A stretch of 25,709 nt of DNA from Acholeplasmatales bacterium Tener_01. GTDB taxonomy: Bacteria; Bacillota_I; Bacilli_A; ML615J-28; CAG-698. This document shows positions 14,667 to 23,724 of the stretch, piece by piece. Position 1 is the stretch's first letter. Each line of letters begins with the position of its first letter. Where the stretch lies: contig LVBR01000177.1 in the NCBI GenBank assembly GCA_001604495.1, positions 1 through 25,709 on the forward strand, read 5' to 3'. Position numbers and translations under genes: made by a program. The notes beneath the pieces were generated by a model. It made no database searches. It was not told the DNA's origin and saw only the letters and a program-made list of their open reading frames with translations.

Positions 14667-17600
14667 TTATTCAACTTCTTCTTCAGGAGCATCTTCTACT
14701 TCTACAGCTTTGTAATCAGCATAAGTGATACCAGTACCAGCAGGAATTAATCCACCAATAATGATGTTTTCTTTCAAGCCTTCCAATGTATCTTTCTTAC
14801 CACGAATAGCGGCTTCTGTTAATACACGTGTAGTTTCTTGGAATGATGCAGCTGATAAGAATGAGTCACTTCTTAATGAAGAACGTGTGATACCAAGTAG
14901 AACTGGTTTAACAACTGGAGGTTGTTTGCCATTTTCAATACAATCTTTGAAAGTGGCTAATAGTTCATTTCTTGAAATTTGTGATCCTGGTAATAAGTTA
15001 GTATCACCAGCATTAACAACTAATACCTTTCTTAACATTTGTTTAATGATAATTTCGATATGCTTGTCACTAATTTCAACACCTTGAGAACGATAAACTT
15101 TTTGAACTTCAATTAGAATATATTTTTCAACATCTTCTACTTGACCAGCTCTAATCAATTCTTTTGGATGAATTTGACCTTCAGTTAATTTTTGACCAGC
15201 TTTAACTTGATTGCCCTTATTAACAATTGGCATCTTACCACTGTCAGTTAAGTAGCTCTTTTCTTCACCAGTGTACTTGTTCTTAATAACGATATTGAAA
15301 CGGTTACCTTCTTTATGGTCAGTCTTAACAACTTCACCATCGATTTCACTGATGATAGCTTTACCTTTAGGTTCACGAGCTTCGAACAATTCTTGTACAC
15401 GTGGAAGACCTTGAGTGATATCTTCACCACCGGCAACACCACCACTGTGGAATGTTCTCATTGTAAGTTGGGTACCAGGTTCACCAATTGATTGGGCAGC
15501 AATAATACCAACAACTTCACCTTTTTCAACTATATCACCAGTTGATAGGTCAGATCCATAACATTTAACGCAAACACCATTGTGGCAGTTACATGTTAAT
15601 AGAGTTCTAATATAAACTTCTTCAACACCTGCTTTAACGATACGCTCTGCCATTTGATCAGTAACGAATTCGTTCTTGTCAATTAGCATTTCGCCAGTAT
15701 TTGGATCATATACAGCTTTGTTTGTGAAACGTCCTCTAATTCTATCGAATAGTGGAACAACAACTGTACCATCGTTATTATAAAGTGTCTTAACAGCCAT
15801 ACCTTTATCTGTATGACAGTCTTCTTCACTAACAATTACATCTTGACTAACGTCAACCAAACGTCTTGTTAAGTAACCAGATTCGGCAGTCTTTAAGGCT
15901 GTATCTGTTGAACCTTTTCTTGAACCATGAGTTGAAACGAAGAATTCACTCATTGTTAAACCTTTCTTAAATGATGAACGAATTGGAATATCCATTTCTT
16001 CACCATTAGGTTTAGCCATTAGTCCACGCATACCAGAAAGTTGTACGAAGTTATCGATATTACCACGGGCACCAGAGTCACTCATCATGTAGATGTGGTT
16101 AGTGATGTAGTTCTTATCAACGTCTTTCTTAATATCTTCTTTTAGTTGGTTCTTAGCATCTTGCCATACTTTAACAACTAATCTATGATATTCTTTTTCA
16201 GTTAATAAGCCATGGTGATTGAATTTATCATATTCACTTACAACTTTGTCAGCGGCTGCTAATCTTTCAGGTTTAGTTTCAACTTCATTGATGTCGGCAG
16301 CACTTACTGTGATACCAGCAACAGTTGAATACTTAAATCCTAAGTCCTTCATCTTGTCCAGTGTCTTAGAAGTTTCAGCTAGTTTATATTTCTTGAATAC
16401 TTCAGCAATTACAACTGATAAGAACTTCTTCTTGAATGGATGAGGAACTCTAACCTTCTTGATTTCTTCTTTGATATTTGAACCTTTTTCAATGAAGAAT
16501 TCATCGCTAGTCTTATCAATGATATTCTTAGCATCAGCTTCAGTTACAAAAGGAACTTTATCATCATAGTTTTCAGCATATGGGAAGATTGTATTAAAGA
16601 TAATCTTTCCGTATGTAGTAACAAGATATTTGTTAAGTTGACTTGGAGTAAAATGAGAATCTTTAACATTCTTTGCAGGAATAGCAAAACGAGTATGGAA
16701 TCCAATTTCATTGTTTTCGTATGCCATTTCTACTTCATTGATATCCTTGAATACGCGGCCATTTCTTGGGTCGTTATTATCTTCGATTGTCAAATAGTAG
16801 TTACCTAAAACCATGTCTTGTGATGGAGTAACGATAGGTTTTCCATCTTTTGGAGCTAAGATATTCTTACTTGCTAGCATTAATAATCTTGCTTCAGCTT
16901 GTGCTTCTTCAGAAAGTGGTAGATGGACAGCCATTTGGTCACCATCGAAGTCGGCATTGAAGGCAGTACATGCTAGAGGATGAAGTCTGATGGCTTTTCC
17001 TTCAACAAGTTTTGGTTCGAATGCTTGGATACCAAGTCTATGAAGAGTTGGAGCACGGTTTAATAGAACTGGATGTTCAACAACGATCTTCTCAAGTTCT
17101 GTCATAGCGATTGGATCGCCAGTTTCAATCATTTCTTTAGCAGTCTTAACACTGATCTTTTGAATGTTTGCATCTTGAGATTCTTCATTATTCTTTAATA
17201 TCTTATTGATAATAAATGGTTTGAATAAAATTAATGCCATTTCACGTGGAATACCACATTGATACATTTGTAAATCTGGTCCAACGCAAATAACACTACG
17301 TCCTGAATAGTCAACACGTTTACCTAATAAGTTTTGACGGAAACGTCCTTGCTTACCACGTAGTAAGTCACTTAATGACTTAAGTGGTCTATTCTTTTCA
17401 ATAGCAGCTTTCTTTCCACGTTTAGAGTTATCGATTAGGGCATCTACTGCTTCTTGAAGCATACGTTTTTCATTCTTAACGATTAGTCCAGGAGCATCTA
17501 AATCCTTTTGACGACGTAAACGAGTATTTCTGTTAATTATACGACGATATAAGTCATTAAGGTCAGTTGTGGCGAAACGTCCACCATCTAATTGAACCAT

Positions 17601-18326
17601 TGGTCTTAGGTCTGGAGGAAGTACTGGAATTACATCCATAACCATCCATTCAGGCTTATTTCCACTACGTGCAAAAGCTTCCATGACTTCAAGTCTCTTA
17701 ACGATTTTTTCCTTCTTTTGCTTAGTAGCATTCTTCAATTCTTCCCTTAATTCTTCGATTCCACTCTCTAAATCTAGGTCTTTTAATAAGTCTTTAATTG
17801 CCTCAGCACCACTCTTTGCAGTGAATTTTGTGCTGCCATAGCGCATCTTATATTGAGTGTATTCAAGTTCTGTAAGAACCATTCCCTTTGTAAGTTCGCT
17901 TACACTTCCTGGGTCGATAACAATGTATGATGCTAAGTAAACAATGTCTTCAACATCTCTTGTTTTCATATCAAGCATCAAAGCGATCTTACAAGGACTG
18001 TTCTTTAAAAACCATGTATGAACTACTGGTGCTTCAAGTTCAATGTGACCCATACGTTCACGACGAACTTTACTTTCAGTTAATTCAACACCACATTTAT
18101 CACATTTTAATTCTCCTCTAGGAGATCTTTTGCTCTTTCCACAAGCGCATTGATAGTCTTTAGTAGGTCCAAAAATTACTTCACAGAATAAACCATCTTT
18201 TTCTGGTTTAAGTGTACGGTAATTGATAGTCTCACCATTCTTAACAACGCCATGGCTCCAGCTTCTAATCTCTTCTGGAGATGCAATTCCTATTTGGATA
18301 TAACTATATTTCTTTTTGTTTTGCAA
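14667..18326 (-). CDS. rpoC: DNA-directed RNA polymerase subunit beta'
   Basis: 1219 residues from the TTG at 18326. The frame also holds a GTG at 18335, but that GTG is part of the Shine-Dalgarno AAGAGGTGA, which is spaced 5 bases from the TTG. The subunit contains the active-site Asp triad in NADFDGDQMAVH (457-468; Asp459, 461, 463). The N-terminal zinc ribbon is CxC-x12-CxxC (Cys60, 62, 75, 78), and the second zinc site is the CNCHNGVCVKC cluster. Bridge-helix/trigger-loop segments such as SIGEPGTQLTMRTFHSGG are present. The order RETINYRTLKPEKDGLFCE is clearly recognisable, and no large lineage insertion is seen. It begins 29 bases after rpoB, forming an rpoBC operon that ends in a strong terminator. 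The L7Ae-like ybxF that commonly follows rpoC in Bacillus is absent. Confidence 0.99.
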   Translation of the reverse strand: MQNKKKYSYIQIGIASPEEIRSWSHGVVKNGETINYRTLKPEKDGLFCEVIFGPTKDYQCACGKSKRSPRGELKCDKCGVELTESKVRRERMGHIELEAPVVHTWFLKNSPCKIALMLDMKTRDVEDIVYLASYIVIDPGSVSELTKGMVLTELEYTQYKMRYGSTKFTAKSGAEAIKDLLKDLDLESGIEELREELKNATKQKKEKIVKRLEVMEAFARSGNKPEWMVMDVIPVLPPDLRPMVQLDGGRFATTDLNDLYRRIINRNTRLRRQKDLDAPGLIVKNEKRMLQEAVDALIDNSKRGKKAAIEKNRPLKSLSDLLRGKQGRFRQNLLGKRVDYSGRSVICVGPDLQMYQCGIPREMALILFKPFIINKILKNNEESQDANIQKISVKTAKEMIETGDPIAMTELEKIVVEHPVLLNRAPTLHRLGIQAFEPKLVEGKAIRLHPLACTAFNADFDGDQMAVHLPLSEEAQAEARLLMLASKNILAPKDGKPIVTPSQDMVLGNYYLTIEDNNDPRNGRVFKDINEVEMAYENNEIGFHTRFAIPAKNVKDSHFTPSQLNKYLVTTYGKIIFNTIFPYAENYDDKVPFVTEADAKNIIDKTSDEFFIEKGSNIKEEIKKVRVPHPFKKKFLSVVIAEVFKKYKLAETSKTLDKMKDLGFKYSTVAGITVSAADINEVETKPERLAAADKVVSEYDKFNHHGLLTEKEYHRLVVKVWQDAKNQLKEDIKKDVDKNYITNHIYMMSDSGARGNIDNFVQLSGMRGLMAKPNGEEMDIPIRSSFKKGLTMSEFFVSTHGSRKGSTDTALKTAESGYLTRRLVDVSQDVIVSEEDCHTDKGMAVKTLYNNDGTVVVPLFDRIRGRFTNKAVYDPNTGEMLIDKNEFVTDQMAERIVKAGVEEVYIRTLLTCNCHNGVCVKCYGSDLSTGDIVEKGEVVGIIAAQSIGEPGTQLTMRTFHSGGVAGGEDITQGLPRVQELFEAREPKGKAIISEIDGEVVKTDHKEGNRFNIVIKNKYTGEEKSYLTDSGKMPIVNKGNQVKAGQKLTEGQIHPKELIRAGQVEDVEKYILIEVQKVYRSQGVEISDKHIEIIIKQMLRKVLVVNAGDTNLLPGSQISRNELLATFKDCIENGKQPPVVKPVLLGITRSSLRSDSFLSAASFQETTRVLTEAAIRGKKDTLEGLKENIIIGGLIPAGTGITYADYKAVEVEDAPEEEVE

Positions 18327-18355
18327 ATTAGTCACCTCTTAATAATAATGGTCAA

Positions 18356-21300
18356 TTAACTTAACTTCTTAGCTTTTGTTGCTTGAGCAATCTCTTCAAC
18401 AAGACTCTTGTTAGCAACATCTTCACCAGTTTCTGAGTCAATTAATTTAACGCTTAATCCTAAGCTTTGTAATTCCTTAACTAGTACTCTGAATGATTCA
18501 GGGATTCCAGGAGCAGGAATTCTTTCGCCATCAACGATTGCCTTATAAACTTTATTTCTACCAACGATATCATCTGATTTGATTGTTAACATTTCACGAA
18601 GAGTATAGGCAGCACCATATGCTTCAAGTGCCCAAACTTCCATTTCACCAAATCTTTGACCACCGTTTTGGGCTTTACCACCCATAGGTTGTTGAGTAAC
18701 TAATGTATAAGGTCCTTCACTACGTGCATGTAATTTATCGTCAACCATGTGGGCTAACTTAATCATATACATTACACCGACAGTGATATTATTATCAAAT
18801 GGTTTACCAGTTCTACCATCGATCAAAACTGCTTTTCCTTCATCATTGATTAAATCAGGAATATTAGGGTTTTGTCTCTTTCTTTCAGCCTTAGCTTCTC
18901 TCATAATTTCTTCTAAGTCTTCATTGTGAACACCGTCGAATACTGGAGTTGCAATGTGACATCCTAAAGTCTTAGCAGCCATTCCTAGATGAACTTCTAA
19001 TACTTGTCCGATGTTAAGACGAGAAGGAATACCTTGAGGGTTAAGCATGATATCTACTGGAGTACCATCTAACATATATGGCATATCTTCTTGAGGTAAA
19101 ATACGAGAAATAACACCTTTGTTACCATGACGACCACTCATCTTGTCACCTTCTGTAATCTTTCTCTTTTGAACGATGTAAACTCTAACTACTTCGATTA
19201 CACCAGGAGCAAGTTCACAGTTACCGTCTTTTCTACGGAAGTGTTCAATACGTTGAACAATACCTCCACCACCATGAGGAACACGTAGTGAAGTATTTCT
19301 AACGTCTTTTGAGTTGTCAGCGAAAAGAGCATGAGAAAGACGTTCTTCTGGAGTAGGTTCAGTTTGTCCTTTAGGAGTTACTTTACCAACCAAAATGTCG
19401 TTTTCTTTAACTTCAGCACCTAGGCGAACAATACCATGTTCATCCAAGTTAGCTTTAGCATCTTTTCTGTCTTCAAGTTCACAAGTTATTTCTTCTTTTC
19501 CTAATTTTGTATCACGAACTTCTACTTCATATTTTTCAATATGAATTGAAGTATAAACATCATCTTGAACTAAACGTTCACTCATAACAATGGCATCCTC
19601 GTAGTTATATCCATTCCATGTCATGAATGCGATAACTACGTTTCTACCTAATGCCATTTCTCCTTGGTCCATTGAAGCTCCATCAGCAAGGATATCACCT
19701 TTTTTAACCACTTCACCAGACTTAACGATTGGTTTTTGGTTAACGCATGTAGAGTTATTTGAACGTTCATACTTAACTAATGAATAAGTCTTTAAGCTTC
19801 CAGATGTCTCTTTAACGATAATCTTTAAAGCATCAGCATATTCAACAACACCATCACCTTCACATACAACAGCAACACCACTATCTTTTGCAGCTTTTGC
19901 TTCAATTCCAGTAGCAACAAATGCAGCTTCTGGTCTTAATAGAGGAATTGCTTGACGTTGCATGTTCGCACCCATTAGGGCACGGTTTGCATCATCGTGC
20001 TCTAAGAATGGAATACAAGCAGGTGATACTGCAACAATTTGTTTAGGGCTAACGTCGATTAAGTCAACACGTTTAGCATCGATCTTAATAGTTTCGCCTA
20101 AATGTCTTGTAATTACAGTCTCATCTTCAATTTCTAGATTTTCATTTACTTTAACGTTGGCTTCAGCAATATAGTATTGCTCTTCTTTATCAGCTGTTAA
20201 ATAAACTAATTCATCATTTAGAATACGAGGTTTCTTTCCTTCTTCGTGGATAACCTTTAGATAAGGAGTCTCAATGAAACCATATTTATCAACTCTAGCA
20301 TATGTAGCTAGGGAGTTAATCAAACCGATATTTTGACCTTCAGGTGTCTCAATAGGACAAATTCTTCCGTAATGGCTTACGTGAACGTCACGAACTTCAA
20401 ATCCGGCTCTGTCACGTGTCAAACCACCAGCACCTAAAGCTGAAATACGACGTTTGTGTGTAAGTTCAGATAGTGGGTTGATTTGGTCCATGAATTGAGA
20501 TAATTGGCTACTACCAAAGAATTCACGCATTGTTGAAGTAAGAGTACGGATATTAATTAAGTTTTGAGGAACGATGTTCTTAGTATCGTTAGATGTAGAC
20601 ATACGATCCTTAACACTCTTTTCCATCTTCATCAAACCAACACGGAATTGATTTTGAAGTAGTTCACCAATCAAACGAAGTCTACGGTTACCTAAATGGT
20701 CGATATCATCAGTTCTACCGATGTTATCGTGTAAGTTAATGAAGTAACCAACACTTGCCAAAATATCTGATAAAGTTACTGTGTTCTTTTCTTCGCTTTG
20801 GTCATTACCAACAAGTCTTACAACTTCTTCTTTATGACTCTTAACAAATAATACGTCTAAGATTTCAAGTACAACGCTATTTCCTTCAAGCATTTGTTCG
20901 TATTCTTTAGTTACTCTGAACCATTGACGGTTATTAGCTAAATTATCAACGATTTCTTTAGTGAATTGAGTTCCCTTAGTGTAGATAACTTCACCAGTTT
21001 CATTATCAACGATGTCACTAGCAAATTTGAACTTTTCAACACCAGTTTCCAAAATTCTTTCTAATACGTCAAGTTTTTTATTAACTTTATAACGACCAAC
21101 GCTTGCAAGATCGTATCTACGAGCTTCAAACAAACGGCTTGCCAAGAAGTTTCTTGCACCTTCTGGGTTAGCTTTTTCACCTGGACGTAATTTATCATAT
21201 AATTGTTCTAAGGCGTCATCGCTACCGAAAGCATCATCCTTATCAAATGTATGGTCTAAGAAAGGATTATTACAATCAGGATCATATAAATCACAAATAT

Positions 21301-21919
21301 CTTCATTTGTATTAAGTCCAATTGCTCTTAAGAATGTAGTAAGAGGAATCTTCTTTGAACGGTCAAGTTTAGCATACCAAATGTCTTTGCTTCCCATTTC
21401 ATATTCGATCCACGCACCACGAGTTGGCATTACTAGACCATAGAATCTAACTTGTCCTGTTGCTTTATCTACTTCCTTAGAATAGAAAGCACCTGCAGAA
21501 CGAACAATTTGAGTTACGATTACACGTTCAGCACCATTTATAACAAAAGTACCCCATGGAGTCATCATCGGGAAATCACCTAAGAATATCTTTTGTTCTT
21601 TTATTTCACCAGTTTCTTTTGAAACTAGCTTAACGTCAACTTTTAAAGGACGAGAGTAGCTAGTCACATTTCTCTTGGCTTCAGGAATAGTATATTTGTG
21701 TTCTTCGAATTCGAAGTCGCCAAAATATAATTCCAATTTTTCAGCGTGGTCTTTGATAGGAGATAATTCTTGGAACAATTCCTTTAAGCCTTCTGTTATA
21801 AACCAAGCGAATGACTTAGTTTGCACTTCAATTAAATCAGGAAGTTCAACATTAGTTTGAACTCTTGAATAATTTCTACGTACACGATTTTTACCATAAA
21901 CAACATTTTTGTAGCTCAA
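18356..21919 (-). CDS. rpoB: DNA-directed RNA polymerase subunit beta
   Basis: 1187 residues from the TTG at 21919 (MSYKNVVYGK). The GTG at 21928 sits in the GAGGTG ribosome binding site and cannot use it. The subunit forms the upper jaw and much of the active-site channel. The rifampicin region is intact: GSSQLSQFMDQINPLSEL followed by THKRRISALGAGGL, with Asp516, His526 and Ser531 equivalents all of the sensitive type. The His526 equivalent argues against the intrinsic rifampicin resistance of Spiroplasma-type Mollicutes, which have Asn there. Other landmarks are RDVHVSHYGRICPIETPEG, the Mg/RNA-contact GDKMSGRHGNKG and the C-terminal QQPMGGKAQNGGQRFGEMEV. It is the first gene of the rpoBC unit, with a leader of about 70 bases and a very strong promoter. 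Confidence 0.99.
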   Translation of the reverse strand: MSYKNVVYGKNRVRRNYSRVQTNVELPDLIEVQTKSFAWFITEGLKELFQELSPIKDHAEKLELYFGDFEFEEHKYTIPEAKRNVTSYSRPLKVDVKLVSKETGEIKEQKIFLGDFPMMTPWGTFVINGAERVIVTQIVRSAGAFYSKEVDKATGQVRFYGLVMPTRGAWIEYEMGSKDIWYAKLDRSKKIPLTTFLRAIGLNTNEDICDLYDPDCNNPFLDHTFDKDDAFGSDDALEQLYDKLRPGEKANPEGARNFLASRLFEARRYDLASVGRYKVNKKLDVLERILETGVEKFKFASDIVDNETGEVIYTKGTQFTKEIVDNLANNRQWFRVTKEYEQMLEGNSVVLEILDVLFVKSHKEEVVRLVGNDQSEEKNTVTLSDILASVGYFINLHDNIGRTDDIDHLGNRRLRLIGELLQNQFRVGLMKMEKSVKDRMSTSNDTKNIVPQNLINIRTLTSTMREFFGSSQLSQFMDQINPLSELTHKRRISALGAGGLTRDRAGFEVRDVHVSHYGRICPIETPEGQNIGLINSLATYARVDKYGFIETPYLKVIHEEGKKPRILNDELVYLTADKEEQYYIAEANVKVNENLEIEDETVITRHLGETIKIDAKRVDLIDVSPKQIVAVSPACIPFLEHDDANRALMGANMQRQAIPLLRPEAAFVATGIEAKAAKDSGVAVVCEGDGVVEYADALKIIVKETSGSLKTYSLVKYERSNNSTCVNQKPIVKSGEVVKKGDILADGASMDQGEMALGRNVVIAFMTWNGYNYEDAIVMSERLVQDDVYTSIHIEKYEVEVRDTKLGKEEITCELEDRKDAKANLDEHGIVRLGAEVKENDILVGKVTPKGQTEPTPEERLSHALFADNSKDVRNTSLRVPHGGGGIVQRIEHFRRKDGNCELAPGVIEVVRVYIVQKRKITEGDKMSGRHGNKGVISRILPQEDMPYMLDGTPVDIMLNPQGIPSRLNIGQVLEVHLGMAAKTLGCHIATPVFDGVHNEDLEEIMREAKAERKRQNPNIPDLINDEGKAVLIDGRTGKPFDNNITVGVMYMIKLAHMVDDKLHARSEGPYTLVTQQPMGGKAQNGGQRFGEMEVWALEAYGAAYTLREMLTIKSDDIVGRNKVYKAIVDGERIPAPGIPESFRVLVKELQSLGLSVKLIDSETGEDVANKSLVEEIAQATKAKKLS

Positions 21920-21963
21920 AACTTCCACCTCACAGTAATTTTTTCGACAAAAAAGCCACTATT

Positions 21964-21980
21964 CGTGCAAAAAGCACGAT
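21964..21980 (-). promoter_or_regulatory. Hairpin in the rpoB leader
   Basis: TCGTGC-TTTTT-GCACGA on the minus strand, a perfect 6-bp stem about 10-27 bases after the predicted start of rpoBC transcription. It directly follows the 12-base palindrome ATAATGCATTAT (21992-21981). A T-run occurs further down (GGCTTTTTTG) but not next to the stem, so an attenuator is possible and not shown. Confidence 0.5.
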
Positions 21981-21995
21981 ATAATGCATTATGTT

Positions 21996-22024
21996 ATTAT
22001 ACATTTATTTTGTCAATATGTCAA
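21996..22024 (-). promoter_or_regulatory. Consensus sigma-A promoter of rpoBC
   Basis: TTGACA (22024-22019), exactly 17 bases, then TATAAT (22001-21996) on the minus strand: a perfect consensus. It is preceded by phased A-tracts (about 22025-22060) that look like an UP element. This gives rpoBC its own strong promoter apart from the L10/L12 transcript. Confidence 0.93.
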
Positions 22025-22059
22025 TGATTATTTTTTTTATTTTTTTACCCTATTTTTAC

Positions 22060-22120
22060 AAAAAAATGAGAGTAACTGAAACTGGTAGGGGTTTCCTATC
22101 ACCTTCATGAATTACTCTCA
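22060..22120 (-). terminator. Terminator of the L10-operon distal gene with an unusual structured loop
   Basis: TGAGAGTAA (22120-22112) pairs with TTACTCTCA (22075-22067), followed by seven T, as an intrinsic terminator 17 bases after the methyltransferase stop. The loop is 36 bases, far longer than needed, and can itself fold: TAGG/CCTA and GAAAC/GTTTC pairings interleave. Confidence 0.8.
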
Positions 22121-22136
22121 ATTGAATTCATATTAT

Positions 22137-22742
22137 TTAATTATTTCTTTCGCTTTTCAAAATGAAGTAGCCTTTATCTTTAGCGATTACATCACAATTA
22201 CCAAACACTTCTTGCATCTTCTCTTTTAAAGAAGGCGCTCCTTGTTTTTTCTGAATAACTAAAACAATTATTCCACCTTTATTTAGATGATTATATCCAT
22301 CTACTACAACACCAAATACAACTTCTTTTCCAGCTCTAATTGGCGGATTGGAAATAATCATGTCAAACTTATCACTTACTTCACTATATAAATCACTTAA
22401 AAAACAATCAGCATTTTTAAGATCATTTAATTTAATGTTTTCTTTAACAAGTTCGATACATTTAGGATTGACATCAATCATTGTCACTTTCTTATCATTA
22501 TATTTCTTAGAAAGTGAAACACCAATTATTCCATATCCACAGCCGACATCTAAAATTGTTTTAACATCAGTTAGATACTTATCATCTAAAGAACTTAATA
22601 AGACATTAGTTCCAAAGTCCACGCGCTCTTTACTAAAAACGCCATTATCAGAGTTTAGTTTAACTAATTCTTCCTTAAAAGTGTAAGTAACTAATTTCTT
22701 ATTTGATTTTAATTTTGGATCATATTGATAATAATGACTCAT
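22137..22742 (-). CDS. ybxB: RsmC/YbxB-type class I SAM-dependent methyltransferase
   Basis: 201 residues. The SAM-binding motif I is LDVGCGYGIIG (64-74), with the acidic residue at the end of strand 2 in MIDVNP (88-93). The catalytic motif IV is SNPPIRAGK (131-139), typical of N2-guanine or N6-adenine methyltransferases of the RsmC branch. The position between rplL and rpoB is the same as B. subtilis ybxB, a predicted rRNA (guanine-N2) methyltransferase; this synteny supports the symbol. The substrate nucleotide is not known from sequence. An AAGGTGG site lies 5 bases before the ATG. A terminator after rplL lies just upstream, so expression may depend on read-through. Its own terminator separates it from rpoB. 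Confidence 0.92.
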   Translation of the reverse strand: MSHYYQYDPKLKSNKKLVTYTFKEELVKLNSDNGVFSKERVDFGTNVLLSSLDDKYLTDVKTILDVGCGYGIIGVSLSKKYNDKKVTMIDVNPKCIELVKENIKLNDLKNADCFLSDLYSEVSDKFDMIISNPPIRAGKEVVFGVVVDGYNHLNKGGIIVLVIQKKQGAPSLKEKMQEVFGNCDVIAKDKGYFILKSERNN

Positions 22743-22774
22743 AATCCACCTTTTTTCATATTCCGCTTCATTTT

Positions 22775-22809
22775 AAAAAGCGAAAGAAAGTCCTGATTTA
22801 ACAGGACTT
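22775..22809 (-). terminator. Terminator after rplL (likely partial)
   Basis: A perfect 8-bp stem AAGTCCTG/CAGGACTT with a TTAAAT loop (minus strand 22809-22788), followed by the broken T-run TCTTTCGCTTTTT. It begins 13 bases after rplL. The interrupted tail suggests incomplete termination with read-through into the methyltransferase gene. A second stem (TTTCGCTT/AAGCGGAA) follows just before that gene's ribosome binding site. Confidence 0.75.
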
Positions 22810-22822
22810 AATTAATTAGCAA

Positions 22823-23194
22823 CTATTTTAATTCTACAGTTGCGCCAGCTTCTTCTAACTTAGCCTTAATTGCGTTAGCTTCGTCAACAGCGATACCTTC
22901 TTTAACAGCCTTAGGTGCACCATCAACTAATGCCTTAGCTTCAACTAATGATAAACCAGTTAATTCCTTAACAACTTTGATAACAGCAACTTTGTTTGCG
23001 CCGAAAGATGCTAAGATAACATTAACAGTGCTTGGTCCTTCGTCAGCAGCTTCTGCTTGAGCAGGTCCAGCAGCAACCATAGCGGCTGCAGTAACACCAA
23101 ATTCTTCTTCTATTGCCTTAACTAATTCATTTAATTCTAATACAGACATTTCTTTTAAATCACTAATAAATTGTTGAACATCAATTTTAGCCAT
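22823..23194 (-). CDS. rplL: 50S ribosomal protein L7/L12
   Basis: 123 residues, the stalk protein that recruits GTPase factors (EF-Tu, EF-G). It has an N-terminal dimerisation and L10-binding segment (1-32), a short Ala-rich hinge (about 36-52) and the C-terminal factor-binding domain with KVAVIKVVKELTGLSLVEAK and a final EEAGATVELK. It starts 24 bases after rplJ. The AGGAGG site is 13 bases from the ATG, a longer gap than elsewhere in the window; no closer in-frame start fits the family, so the ATG at 23194 stands. Confidence 0.99.
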   Translation of the reverse strand: MAKIDVQQFISDLKEMSVLELNELVKAIEEEFGVTAAAMVAAGPAQAEAADEGPSTVNVILASFGANKVAVIKVVKELTGLSLVEAKALVDGAPKAVKEGIAVDEANAIKAKLEEAGATVELK

Positions 23195-23218
23195 AATAAT
23201 TCTTTTTCCTCCTAAAAA

Positions 23219-23710
23219 TTAATTTTCTTGTTTTTCACCTACAGCTTTAATAGCGCAAGCAAAGTTGCGGATTGGAGCTTGTAGAACACTTAGTAACATA
23301 GCAATCATACCATTCTTGTCTGGTAGTGAAGCCAAAACTTTCAAATCTTTCGCATTAACATATTTGCCTTCAACAACACCTGCTTTAATTTTTAAAACAT
23401 CGTTTTCTTTGGCAAAATTAAACATAATCTTAGATGCATTTGTAGCATCCTTTGAGAAAGCAACAGCACTAGGTCCAACTAGGAATTCATCTAGTCCCTC
23501 GTAACCAGCTTCTTTAGCAGCACGGCGAAGAATATTGTTCTTAACAACTTTCATTTCGCAACCTTCGTTGTGAAGGCGAGTTCTTAAGTCACTTACTTCA
23601 GCTACTGTTAAGCCTAGGTAATCAACAAAAACGATTGATTTAGATTCTTGGAACTTATTTAAAATTTCTTGAGTCTTCTCAACTTTTGCATTAATTGTTG
23701 CTTCTTTCAT
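23219..23710 (-). CDS. rplJ: 50S ribosomal protein L10
   Basis: 163 residues from the ATG at 23710 (MKEATINAKVEKTQEI), which has an AGGAGGTG site 6 bases upstream. The frame is open to 23806, but that stretch is the L10 leader RNA and not protein. L10 binds 23S rRNA at the stalk base and carries L12 dimers on its C-terminal helix (here about 135-160). Family segments are SIVFVDYLGLTVAEVSDLR (25-43), MKVVKNNILRRAAKEAG (54-70) and LPDKNGMIAMLLSVLQAPIR (130-149). It is the first gene of the rplJ-rplL unit and is autoregulated through the leader; the leader mechanism is established for Firmicutes. Confidence 0.98.
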   Translation of the reverse strand: MKEATINAKVEKTQEILNKFQESKSIVFVDYLGLTVAEVSDLRTRLHNEGCEMKVVKNNILRRAAKEAGYEGLDEFLVGPSAVAFSKDATNASKIMFNFAKENDVLKIKAGVVEGKYVNAKDLKVLASLPDKNGMIAMLLSVLQAPIRNFACAIKAVGEKQEN

Positions 23711-23724
23711 TTTTTCACCTCCTA

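Noticed and set aside
20420..20520. Possible rifampicin-resistance changes in RpoB (ISALGAGGL instead of LSALGPGGL)
   Set aside because: The key Asp516, His526 and Ser531 equivalents are unchanged; the Ile and Ala are conservative lineage differences.
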